This document shows, one piece after another, positions 44,721 through 51,771 of a stretch of DNA of 64,000 nucleotides. Position numbers and translations under genes: made by a program. This DNA is from Tardibacter chloracetimidivorans. GTDB lineage: Bacteria > Pseudomonadota > Alphaproteobacteria > Sphingomonadales > Sphingomonadaceae. Every line of letters begins with the position of its first letter. Within the stretch, counting starts at the first letter, position 1. The stretch spans positions 62,001 through 126,000 of the forward strand of contig NZ_CP018221.1 in NCBI RefSeq assembly GCF_001890385.1, read 5' to 3'. The notes beneath the pieces were generated by a model. It searched no databases. It had not been told where the DNA came from and worked only from the letters and a program-made list of their open reading frames with translations.

Positions 44721-45122
44721 ATGGCTAACGCGGTCTATCCCCTCTACAAGCAGGCGCTGCTTGATGCTTCGTCGAACGTCGATGTCAACGACGGCACGGT
44801 AAAGGTCGCGCTGATCGACACCGGGACATATACCTACAGTTCGGCGCACGACTTTTACGATGATCTCTCCGGGGTTGTCGGGACGCCTCAGACCATTGCC
44901 AACACCACGGTCACGAACGGCCTTCTGGACGGCGATAACGTCACCTTTACGGCCCTGAGCGGAAATACCGTCGAAGCTCTGGTGATCTACATCGACACTG
45001 GAGTTGCGGGCACGTCCCGGCTTGTTGCGTACATCGACACCGGAGTGACGGGGCTTCCGCTCACGCCAAACGGCGGGGACGTGACGATCACCTGGAACGC
45101 GTCTGGCATCGTGCAGCTCTAG
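44721..45122 (+). CDS. Putative phage structural protein
   Basis: A 133-aa protein starting MANAVYPLYKQALLDA, with a middle VKVALIDTGTYTYS segment. This opening is common in small phage proteins of unknown function found among tail genes. Beta-rich, Thr/Gly/Val-dominated composition suggests a capsid decoration or tail component. It starts 90 bases after the terminator. Role inferred. Confidence 0.6.
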   Translation: MANAVYPLYKQALLDASSNVDVNDGTVKVALIDTGTYTYSSAHDFYDDLSGVVGTPQTIANTTVTNGLLDGDNVTFTALSGNTVEALVIYIDTGVAGTSRLVAYIDTGVTGLPLTPNGGDVTITWNASGIVQL

Positions 45123-45132
45123 GTAACGCACG

Positions 45133-46014
45133 GTGGCCGCGCCCGTCCTCGTATCCAGCCACACCGCCTATCGCGGTGCGCTGACCATTGCCGGGGACGG
45201 CGGCCTTGTCGATCTCGGGTTCATGCTGCTTGCGGTGGGGTCTTCTACACCGACTTCATGGAGCATCACGCTTACATCGGGGACTTCGGGGCACTGGACG
45301 ACACCGACTGACGGGACGTTCCCAACGCCTACGTCAACGGGCGATACGGCCGATCTCAATGGCGGGCCTTATGTCTTCAATGTTACCGCGACGAATGCTG
45401 ACGGGACTTCGAACACCTGTGTTCTGACGATCAGTATCAGGGCGGATACCTATTCGATCAGCTCGAATGCAGACGTTTCGGCAGCGCGGGGAACGGCTGG
45501 TGCCAACAATACCACGCTCTGCGGGAAGACGCTTGAGGTTGTCCGCGCCTGCACTGGATTTTCGACGGTCGGTGCTGGCAGGCTTTACCTCAGCCGCCAC
45601 AATGCGACCGCGACCAACTCAAGCCGCCTGACGATCACGAACGAGGATAACGAATACCCGGCTGAAATCGAGTGCATTCAGGTCGAGAACAGCAACGCGG
45701 TCACGATCAACGATACTTACACCACCGCTACGGCTTCGGCTCAGGCCCACCATCTTCATTTCAACCAGAACGACTTTTTCACAGGCGAAACCTGCGGCGA
45801 TATTGTCGTCAACCGACCGGTCATCCGTGGACCGGCTGGCGAGGTAACGAACACCAAGAACGGGATTTACGTTCACCCCGCCTGCGATGGCAGTTTCATA
45901 TTCCGCGATGTGGATATGACGTGGGTGACAAACGGCATCAGGTCCATGAAGCCTTGGTGCTGCACAATGTCTTCATGCCCGTTTCGCTCCGGCCAAAAGG
46001 AAACCTTGTCGTAA
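45133..46014 (+). CDS. Phage structural protein with truncated C-terminus
   Basis: The frame (GTG start, MAAPVLVSSHTAYRGAL) encodes a beta-rich protein with a likely Ig-like/cadherin-like repeat (about residues 40-100; VFNVTATNADGTS) then a beta-helix-like part with repeated VxRPVIRGP-style turns. From about 45940 the frame reads antisense to another gene, so the native C-terminus is lost and the last 25 residues are foreign. It may still produce a protein but is probably nonfunctional. Confidence 0.55.
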   Translation: MAAPVLVSSHTAYRGALTIAGDGGLVDLGFMLLAVGSSTPTSWSITLTSGTSGHWTTPTDGTFPTPTSTGDTADLNGGPYVFNVTATNADGTSNTCVLTISIRADTYSISSNADVSAARGTAGANNTTLCGKTLEVVRACTGFSTVGAGRLYLSRHNATATNSSRLTITNEDNEYPAEIECIQVENSNAVTINDTYTTATASAQAHHLHFNQNDFFTGETCGDIVVNRPVIRGPAGEVTNTKNGIYVHPACDGSFIFRDVDMTWVTNGIRSMKPWCCTMSSCPFRSGQKETLS

Positions 46015-46058
46015 GCCTCCTGTGCCAGCGACCGCAGCCGCTCTATCTTCTGTTTCAT
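45873..46058 (-). pseudogene. 3'-truncated small prophage gene
   Basis: A minus-strand frame starting MKQKIERLRSLAQEAY (ATG at 46058, overlapping its neighbour's stop by 4 bases) looks native for about 40 residues, then enters antisense sequence of the structural gene near 45940. The two convergent genes were joined by a deletion or inversion. Confidence 0.5.
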
Positions 46059-46393
46059 TGCTGATCCCCTCCTGAAGGTTGGGCGCATTCACTGTCGTGA
46101 ACCGCGCTGGCGTCCTGCGGACTGAGCCGTTCCGTCTCAGCCGTTCCGGCGCTCATCGCTTGCGCGAGGGGTTTCTTGAACTCCACCACTACGCATTGAT
46201 GTTGAGCGCATTCGGCGTACAGGTGTTCTCCCTGCCAAACCTCAATGTACGGTATCCAGTCCATCGGGCCGTGGCGTTTGGCAATTTTGATGGCAGTCAC
46301 GCCGTCATGGCCAACGAGGTAGCCTACACCGCTGTCGCCCTCGAAAGGTGCCGACACCAGGACCCATCGCACATCATCGCGTTCGTTAATCAT
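46055..46393 (-). CDS. Hypothetical prophage protein
   Basis: A 112-aa product with no recognised domain; the middle contains KRHGPMDWIPYIEVWQGEHL. Its C-terminal 35 residues (AGTAETERLSPQDASAV...) resemble those of the protein at 39168-39557. Its ATG is 3 bases from the CTAG target copy flanking the IS element, so its upstream control region and coupling to the previous gene have been cut by the insertion. Confidence 0.55.
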   Translation of the reverse strand: MINERDDVRWVLVSAPFEGDSGVGYLVGHDGVTAIKIAKRHGPMDWIPYIEVWQGEHLYAECAQHQCVVVEFKKPLAQAMSAGTAETERLSPQDASAVHDSECAQPSGGDQQ

Positions 46394-46399
46394 GGCTAG

Positions 46400-47249
46400 G
46401 GTCCAAACTCAATCAGCCTCTTGAAAATCGTTGGTCTCATTGATTCAAGGCGTTTTCGCTGAAGAGGAGGCCTTGGGGATGTCGCGTTCGTTGTTCTGGC
46501 TATCGGATGAAGCGTGGACAGCAATCGAGCTCCACTTGCCCAAGAACCAGCCAGGAGCACGACGTGTTGATGACCGGCGGGTGATCTCCGGCATCGTTCA
46601 CATGCTCAAGTGCGGCGGTCGCTGGGCAGATTGCCCCGCCGAATACGGGCCGGCGACGACGGTCTACAACCGATGGAACAGGTGGAGCCGGCGGGGCATC
46701 TGGACACGCATCCTGGCTGCACTGACCGAAGAAGGCTGGATCGCCGAGACCGGGCAGATCGATAGCAGCTACATCAAGGCTCACCGTAGCGCCGGTGGGG
46801 CAAAGGGGGGGCGCGAGCCAATGCCATTGGGATCTCGCGTGGCGGCCGGACAACAAAGATCCACGCCCTTGTCGACGTCCTCGGACGGCCGCTTCGTCTC
46901 GTCCTGACGCCCGGCAACACATCGGACGTGAAGGGCGCCGACCTGCTCATCAACGAAACAGCGGGAATGAAGCGGGTGATCGCCGACCGCGGCTACGACG
47001 CCAATCGCATTAGGACCATCCTGCGCGAACAGGGCACGACCCCGGTGATCCCCGGCCGCCGCAACCGCAAGCGCCCGATCCAATATGACAAACGCCGCTA
47101 CAAAGATCGCTGGCGGGTCGAGGCTATGTTCTGCCGCCTCAAGGATTTCCGCCGGATCGCTACTCGCTACGACAAGCTTGCACGAAACTTCCTCTCAGCC
47201 GTAAGCCTCGCTGCCGCTGTGGCTTTCTGGCTCTGATTGAGTCTCAACC
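46400..47249 (+). mobile_element. IS5-family insertion sequence, about 850 bp
   Basis: The ends GGTCCAAACTCAATC (46400) and GATTGAGTCTCAACC (to 47249) are imperfect inverted repeats (15 bp, 3 mismatches; ends read GGTxxAxACTCAATC). CTAG flanks both sides (46396-46399 and 47250-47253), the 4-bp target duplication typical of IS5 (YTAR). The interior carries the two-frame transposase. Family placement is by size, target and motifs. Confidence 0.9.
46479..47236 (+). CDS. IS5-family transposase made by -1 frameshifting
   Basis: The first frame (46479-46907, MSRSLFWLSDEAW) holds the DUF4096-type N-domain and the first catalytic Asp (GQIDSSYIKAH). The second frame (to 47236) holds the second Asp (IADRGYDANRI) and Glu (RWRVEAMFCRLKDF). 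The frames join at G7 (46805-46811), in which the codon phase G GGG GGG suits a -1 slip giving KGGARANAIG. Thus one functional transposase of about 250 aa is likely. Confidence 0.85.
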
Positions 47250-47503
47250 CTAGCGTCCAAGTTTTCAATCTGAGCAAGTAGCGGATTGCCGAACGTCCGC
47301 TCCCCCCGTTCTTGCAATACGGCACAGAGCAGATCGTAAACCTGCCCAAGCCTGCCGTCCCTCCAACCTCCGCCCCCTTCGTAAAAGGAGCGGGAATAGG
47401 GGAGAGTTATTGCGCTCGGGATCGAAGCGGGGACCGGCGAAACGCCATCGGCGGTTCGATCCGAAGGACGAGAGCCCGCTAAGCGCCCAGTATCTTCATT
47501 CAT
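47195..47503 (-). CDS. Hypothetical prophage protein, 3' end replaced by the IS
   Basis: The ATG at 47503 (MNEDTGRLAGSRPSDR) overlaps the previous gene's stop. The native frame runs to ENLDA at 47254 and now continues about 18 codons into the IS. Removing the IS and one CTAG copy restores the last codons and a TAA overlapping the ATG of the next gene at 46393. No domain recognised. The DNA contains an inverted copy of the motif noted at 39200 and 46100. Confidence 0.5.
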   Translation of the reverse strand: MNEDTGRLAGSRPSDRTADGVSPVPASIPSAITLPYSRSFYEGGGGWRDGRLGQVYDLLCAVLQERGERTFGNPLLAQIENLDARVETQSEPESHSGSEAYG

Positions 47504-47696
47504 GCTGATCTCCATTATCGAGACGGCCTTCACCGCCGCACACATGGCATGTCACCTGCTCGAACACGGGCACGTAGGTTTCGTGGCGATAGTGGCTAAA
47601 AACCTCGTCGATGCCGGTGCCGCCGCACTGCGGGCACTCTTCATCTTCCAAGTCAGTTATCCCGTTACCATCCGAACTTTCGACGATATGTTTCAT
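47496..47696 (-). CDS. Small zinc-ribbon-like prophage protein
   Basis: The 66-aa product has two DnaJ-like CxxCxGxG units, ECPQCGGTGID and TCHVCGGEGR, which likely coordinate one zinc. Function unknown; such small proteins occur in phage early regions. Its start overlaps the methyltransferase stop (ATGA) and its stop overlaps the next ATG by 8 bases. Confidence 0.65.
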   Translation of the reverse strand: MKHIVESSDGNGITDLEDEECPQCGGTGIDEVFSHYRHETYVPVFEQVTCHVCGGEGRLDNGDQHE

Positions 47697-48955
47697 GCGG
47701 CTTTCCTTTGGTGGATTGCGGCAAGCGCCGCCTCGGTTCTCAGGATCGCGTTGCCGATCGCTTCCGGGATTTGGGGGACGACGGCATCCCCAAACGCTTC
47801 GACGATGAGGGAAGCGGCAGCAGTCCCTTTTGGACCGCCGATTCCAATGCGCGTCCCAGCCAGCCTGGCGGAAAGCCCATCATCCAGTTGTAGGTGGCGG
47901 GCAAGGTCATCGAGGCTCCAGAGAGACCCGCTTCCGTCAGCATTGCCGCGATCTGGCGGGCATAGGCCCATTTGTCCGGCGCGCGATCCGTCATCGCTCC
48001 ATCCAGCACGGCGTCCATCGTCGGCGACTTCCGCTTGTCGTAGGCCGGAGACCATGCATCCATCCGCTTGTCCCGCTTGGTCGGGGTCGGGAGTGTTTCG
48101 GCTCGTGCCCAACCCTCCATGTCCCCCCGAAATCTGCCGGGTTCCATCCGTCCCGCCGATATTTCGATCAGCGGCCCCATGGCTGGGTATATGACGCCCT
48201 TCGCCTTCAGACCCGGATTGCTCTGGCCGCTCATCTGGAAGCTGGCAATCGGTGTTGGGAGTTTCGCCGCCAACAACGTGTTCAGCGACGGGCGCTTGCG
48301 GCTCGGGTCTTCCGGGTAGCTCTGCGAACCGTACTGCGTCGCCGTGGGCGTTGGCAGCTTCGTTCCCGCGATTACCTGCCAGCCCTGACAGCTTTCCCAT
48401 TTCGCCATCGAGGGATTGTGCATGTTCGCCATGGCGGTAGGGGTATGCAACTTGCTCAAGGTCGCATCCGATGAGCCAACTCCGGGGCCGTTCGTGATTG
48501 GCGCCGATGTCCCCAGCACGTACCACGAGCGGCCAGCAGGCGTAGTCGAGCGCTTCCAATGCAGCGAGCACGGGGTCAGCGCCCCGAGTTCGGAGATTAG
48601 CGCTGTTCTCAAAAGCGAACCAACGAGGGCGGCACTCTCCGACAAGGCGGACGGCTTCGAAATAGAGGCCGGACCTTTCGCCTTCGACGCCACGGCCTTT
48701 GGTGTTGGCGCTGCTGATGTCCTGACACGGCGGGCTTCCGGCGATGAAGTCGGGAAGGTATCCGAAATCTCCCAGAAGCCGCTCTGCCGTGAGGGTTCGT
48801 ACATCGTCATAAAGGCGGACCCCCGGGTTGTTCTCTGCGTATAGAATGCGCCGCCATTCGACGGCCTCGCACGCGGCCATGGTTGTGAACCCTGCGCGGT
48901 GCATACCGAGCGACCATCCGCCGGCGGCTGCCGAGAAAAGGTCCAGCACCCTCAT
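47693..48955 (-). CDS. DNA cytosine-C5 methyltransferase
   Basis: This 420-aa phage-type enzyme methylates cytosine in DNA. Motif I LDLFSAAAGGWSLGMHRAGF, motif IV GSPPCQDIS with the catalytic Cys, motif VI FENSANL (ENx), a long recognition region, and the C-terminal FGDAVVPQIPEAIG motif are all present. The ATG at 48955 is chosen; the open frame to 49519 is a chance extension through another gene. No cognate endonuclease was found, so it is likely a solitary protective enzyme. Confidence 0.85.
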   Translation of the reverse strand: MRVLDLFSAAAGGWSLGMHRAGFTTMAACEAVEWRRILYAENNPGVRLYDDVRTLTAERLLGDFGYLPDFIAGSPPCQDISSANTKGRGVEGERSGLYFEAVRLVGECRPRWFAFENSANLRTRGADPVLAALEALDYACWPLVVRAGDIGANHERPRSWLIGCDLEQVAYPYRHGEHAQSLDGEMGKLSGLAGNRGNEAANAHGDAVRFAELPGRPEPQAPVAEHVVGGETPNTDCQLPDERPEQSGSEGEGRHIPSHGAADRNIGGTDGTRQISGGHGGLGTSRNTPDPDQAGQADGCMVSGLRQAEVADDGRRAGWSDDGSRAGQMGLCPPDRGNADGSGSLWSLDDLARHLQLDDGLSARLAGTRIGIGGPKGTAAASLIVEAFGDAVVPQIPEAIGNAILRTEAALAAIHQRKAA

Positions 48956-49278
48956 GCGGGGTTCTCCGATCTTGCACGAAGGGCTGCGGCCGTAAGTGCG
49001 AGCGCGGGGGTGGCGGCTACACTGGTCACGAAAACGTAGCCCTCTTGCTCGTCCTCCCATGGCCGATCGTTCAATATGCAAACGTTCTCGCCGTCGGGAT
49101 ATATGGCGAGCCGCACAGTGAAGCCTTCCGGGACCAGCATCATCGCCGCGTCTATCGATGCCGTGTAAGCGCGCGGGGGCCATGCAGCCGATCCCACCGC
49201 CTTGCTGATCTCGCAGTCCAGAGCAAAGCTCGGCCCCTCCGCTGCTTCTACCTTCGCTGCTAGGTCTAGAAGGGTCAT
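48952..49278 (-). CDS. Phage ABA-sandwich-like protein
   Basis: The 108-aa protein opens MTLLDLAAKVEAAEGPSFALDCEI and contains YTASIDAAMMLVPEGFTVRL, the pattern of the small 'phage ABA sandwich' domain proteins of unknown function. It overlaps the methyltransferase start and the previous gene's stop by 4 bases, indicating coupled translation. Confidence 0.7.
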   Translation of the reverse strand: MTLLDLAAKVEAAEGPSFALDCEISKAVGSAAWPPRAYTASIDAAMMLVPEGFTVRLAIYPDGENVCILNDRPWEDEQEGYVFVTSVAATPALALTAAALRARSENPA

Positions 49279-49352
49279 GCTGCGTCTCCCGACTGTGATC
49301 GGTGGTGGGCGCAAAACTCCATCGGCAGCTTGAGCACCGGAAGCGGGTTGAA
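49275..49352 (-). pseudogene. C-terminal remnant of a prophage gene
   Basis: A short frame ending KLPMEFCAHHRSQSGDAA overlaps the next ATG by 4 bases, as other genes in this cluster do. Its upstream part is gone where DUF2924-like sequence begins, so this marks the right edge of the prophage-derived block. Confidence 0.45.
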
Positions 49353-49519
49353 GCTGCAAGCGCCCGCTCCTGCAGCCGCCAGGCGATGCCGCGGGCCAGA
49401 AGGTCAGGCGTGAACGCCGCCGGCGGCGCGGCCTTGAACAGGTCGCGCCACCGATCCTTCAGCTGCTGCCGGTTCATCTTGCGCAGTCCGACGATCTCTG
49501 TGGCAAGGGCGTCGCTCAT
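49353..49519 (-). pseudogene. 3'-truncated DUF2924 gene
   Basis: About 55 residues (MSDALATEIVGLRKMNRQQL, then WRDLFKAAPPAAF and LARGIAWRLQERAL) match the N-terminal half of DUF2924 proteins, normally about 140-160 aa. The frame then enters prophage sequence. The ATG overlaps the DUF3489 stop. DUF3489-DUF2924 pairs usually sit upstream of a serine recombinase, absent here. Confidence 0.65.
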
Positions 49520-49852
49520 TCCGGCGCAACCGCTCGGTAGGTGCGCACGTCATCGACCTTGTCGCTGTCGATGGCATAGCCGCGCTTCCTGAGCCCTGTC
49601 AGGGGTGTGCGGCAGCCAGCCGGTCGCCTCCCGCATCTGAGCGATGGTTGCGCCCTCGTCGCGGACCAGCAGCGCGGCGAGCTGGTCACGTTTGAAGGCC
49701 GGTCTGGCGGGCTGCGGACGAGCGATCGGTGTCTTGCCGGTCGGCTTTGGCGTCCCATCGGCCGCCGCCGCGGCAGCCGCAGGGGCTCGCCCCCGCTTGC
49801 CGGCCGAGGCGCCCCTGTCTGTCTCATAGATCTTCTTCGCTGCATTTGCCAT
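49516..49852 (-). pseudogene. Frameshifted DUF3489 gene
   Basis: The ATG at 49852 opens a low-complexity Ala/Pro region, then KRDQLAALLVRDEGATIAQM and REATGWLPHT of a DUF3489 domain. The rest, TGLRKRGYAIDSDK to the stop, lies in another frame; about 11 bases, encoding the expected VRAA-like helix, seem deleted near 49600. The product would lack the wing of its winged helix. Confidence 0.6.
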
Positions 49853-50497
49853 GGGTGGTCTCCCTTGCGGAGCAGCGCCATGCCGCTCCCACCACCCGAA
49901 GCCCCGCCAGTCGACCGGTCGGGGCGTGCGCCGGGGCATTCGTCCGGCGCGATTCACGCGAGTACCAATGCTCCGTTCCAGGCCGAAGTCGAATGGAATG
50001 TCGCGGCAAATCCGCTTTGCGCCTCACCTCGGTCGTTCGACGTGCTGTTCGAAGCTGCAAATAACGGACGTCGGATTGATCTGGTCGCTACGGCTGCAAT
50101 GTCGGACCTTCCAGACTGTCCGGACTCAAGCGGTCGCTCTGGGTGAGCGGACGTTCGTTCGTACATTCCGATCGGGTGATCGCGACGCCAGGTTTCGGGG
50201 ACCCAACGGCCTGCCAAGCGGGCGCCGACACCAAAGGGCGAAACGCCAGTGGAGCATCCGAGCTGTGCCCGAGTTTGAACCGCTGCGATTCGCGCCACGG
50301 CCTAGCGGATTTGTAGGCGCGGTCAGCGAGCAAGACATCGCAGTTCGCTTTCCATTGCCAGCCGCAGGCATAATTGGCGGCGCCACTTGCTCCCGAGTTT
50401 CACCAAATCACACCCTCACCGTGAGGCTTATCGAAAAAGCCTGTAGAGCTGCTATCATGATATAGGCATATTTGTCTCAACAGAACCGGAGACGCTT
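49853..50497. other. 645-bp region without a convincing gene
   Basis: Several overlapping frames are open on both strands, but none has a ribosome-binding site, recognisable domain or consistent neighbour overlap. Composition is less GC-biased than the flanks. It ends with two dyads upstream of the XRE gene: CCTCAC-C-GTGAGG (50414-50426) and TATCATGATA (50453-50462). Confidence 0.5.
50453..50462. promoter_or_regulatory. Candidate XRE operator
   Basis: TATCATGATA is a perfect palindrome inside CTATCATGATATAG, 35 bases upstream of the XRE start. With the CCTCAC/GTGAGG dyad 40 bases earlier it is a plausible autoregulatory site, by position and symmetry only. Confidence 0.35.
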
Positions 50498-51424
50498 ATG
50501 CCCCGTATCAATCCTTTGTTGCTCCGTCACTTTCGCGGAAAGCAAAACTTCAGCCAGGCCGACCTCAGCAAGCAATCGCGCATCGACAAAGGCACGATCT
50601 TTCGGATCGAGACTGGACAAACCCAACGCAACGGCGTGCGCGTCATAGAGGCGCTTGCGAAAGCGCTGAAGGTCGAGCCAGCTCAGCTCACGGCAGCCAA
50701 TGGCGATGGGATCGAGCCACCTTCCGACGAGCTGTTCCCCAAAACGCAGTTGAACATGCGCGTCTCCGCGGAGGTGCGAAACGCGCTGGCTTTGGTGAGC
50801 CTGCGTTATGGTGTGAAACCGGTCGAGGTCATCGAATTTGCGCCGTTGCTTTTCCATCTCGTCGCCAGCGAAAGCCTGAAGGAGCGAGCGACTCGCCTTG
50901 AGAGCCTTCAGGCCGCCCGTGCCGGCGTGGAAGCGTTTAGCGGGCGCTTCAAGCACATCACCGAGCGCCTAGTGAGTGACTGGGACGCCGAAAACCTGGA
51001 GACGATGGAAGCGCGGTCGATTTCGACCCGCGATCTTCGGGGAAATCGGCTCGACGATGGCGACGCTATCACCGACAGCCGGCCGCTCGATTACGAAGAC
51101 GACGAAGCCAACCCCTTCGTTGTTCACCTCAAGGAGCGCCTCGAGGCAGCGAGGGCCGACGCCGGCGACCGGCTGGAAGGATGGTATTCCTATGCCGGCG
51201 TGCGTTATGAAATCTGCCGTGAGCAAGCCCTGGAGTGGTTCGGCGGCGACAGCGACGCCGCTGACGACTTCATAGGCGGACGCTTCAGCATCAGCGATAT
51301 GCCCCGCGAGATCCGGGCCGGGGATCCCGCAGATCGTGTCGCATGGGTCGAGACGAAGCGCGTCGAGAATGCAGAGCGATCCGATGCCTATTTCGCCTCG
51401 CTCGGACTGGAGGGATTGCTATGA
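50498..51424 (+). CDS. XRE-family regulator with an unclassified C-terminal region
   Basis: The 308-aa protein has an N-terminal helix-turn-helix (residues 5-65; FSQADLSKQSRIDKGTIFRIE) and a long C-terminal part that is not a known effector domain to me. It contains FPKTQLNMRVSAEVRNALAL, and later RLEGWYSYAGVRYEICREQAL and LEWFGGDSDAADDFIGG. CCGGAGACGC precedes the ATG. Its stop overlaps the start of the DUF4258 gene by 4 bases. This resembles antitoxin-toxin order, or a regulator with an associated partner. Confidence 0.75.
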   Translation: MPRINPLLLRHFRGKQNFSQADLSKQSRIDKGTIFRIETGQTQRNGVRVIEALAKALKVEPAQLTAANGDGIEPPSDELFPKTQLNMRVSAEVRNALALVSLRYGVKPVEVIEFAPLLFHLVASESLKERATRLESLQAARAGVEAFSGRFKHITERLVSDWDAENLETMEARSISTRDLRGNRLDDGDAITDSRPLDYEDDEANPFVVHLKERLEAARADAGDRLEGWYSYAGVRYEICREQALEWFGGDSDAADDFIGGRFSISDMPREIRAGDPADRVAWVETKRVENAERSDAYFASLGLEGLL

Positions 51425-51723
51425 TCGCCTTTGATATTGATGACGCCGGCATCCACACCCGCGGCCGATCAAGTCTCACCAGACATGCGCGGCAGCGCAT
51501 GAAGGACCGGTCCATTCCGCTGTCAATCATTGAGGCGCTACTGGACTTCGGTGAGCGGATGCCATGTGGTAATGGCACCGAGACCTGCTTTTTTACGAAG
51601 AAAAGCTGGCGCCATTTTGCCGCTTATCTTGGCCTGGAGGCCAGATATTTCGAGCGCTATCGCAGTGTCTACGTCGTTGTGGCGAATGATGGCGAGGTAA
51701 TTACCACCTGCTGGCGTCATTAA
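51421..51723 (+). CDS. DUF4258 domain protein, possible toxin
   Basis: The 100-aa product has the DUF4258 pattern: LTRHARQRMKDRSIPLSIIEALLDFGE then a Y-R-S-V-Y-V-V-V-ANDGEVITTCWRH end. The fold is related to RelE-like toxins by proposal. With the ATGA overlap to an XRE protein, a type II toxin-antitoxin unit is plausible. Direct toxicity is not shown. A truncated RHS gene begins 48 bases beyond. Confidence 0.7.
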   Translation: MIAFDIDDAGIHTRGRSSLTRHARQRMKDRSIPLSIIEALLDFGERMPCGNGTETCFFTKKSWRHFAAYLGLEARYFERYRSVYVVVANDGEVITTCWRH

Positions 51724-51771
51724 TCCTAACCAAAATCAATTAGATCCGCGGACGACGGACAGGATCGGCTG

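Noticed and set aside
48956-49519. N-terminal extension joining DUF2924 to the cytosine methyltransferase
   Set aside because: It reads through the ABA-sandwich gene in another frame; the methyltransferase has its own start at 48955.
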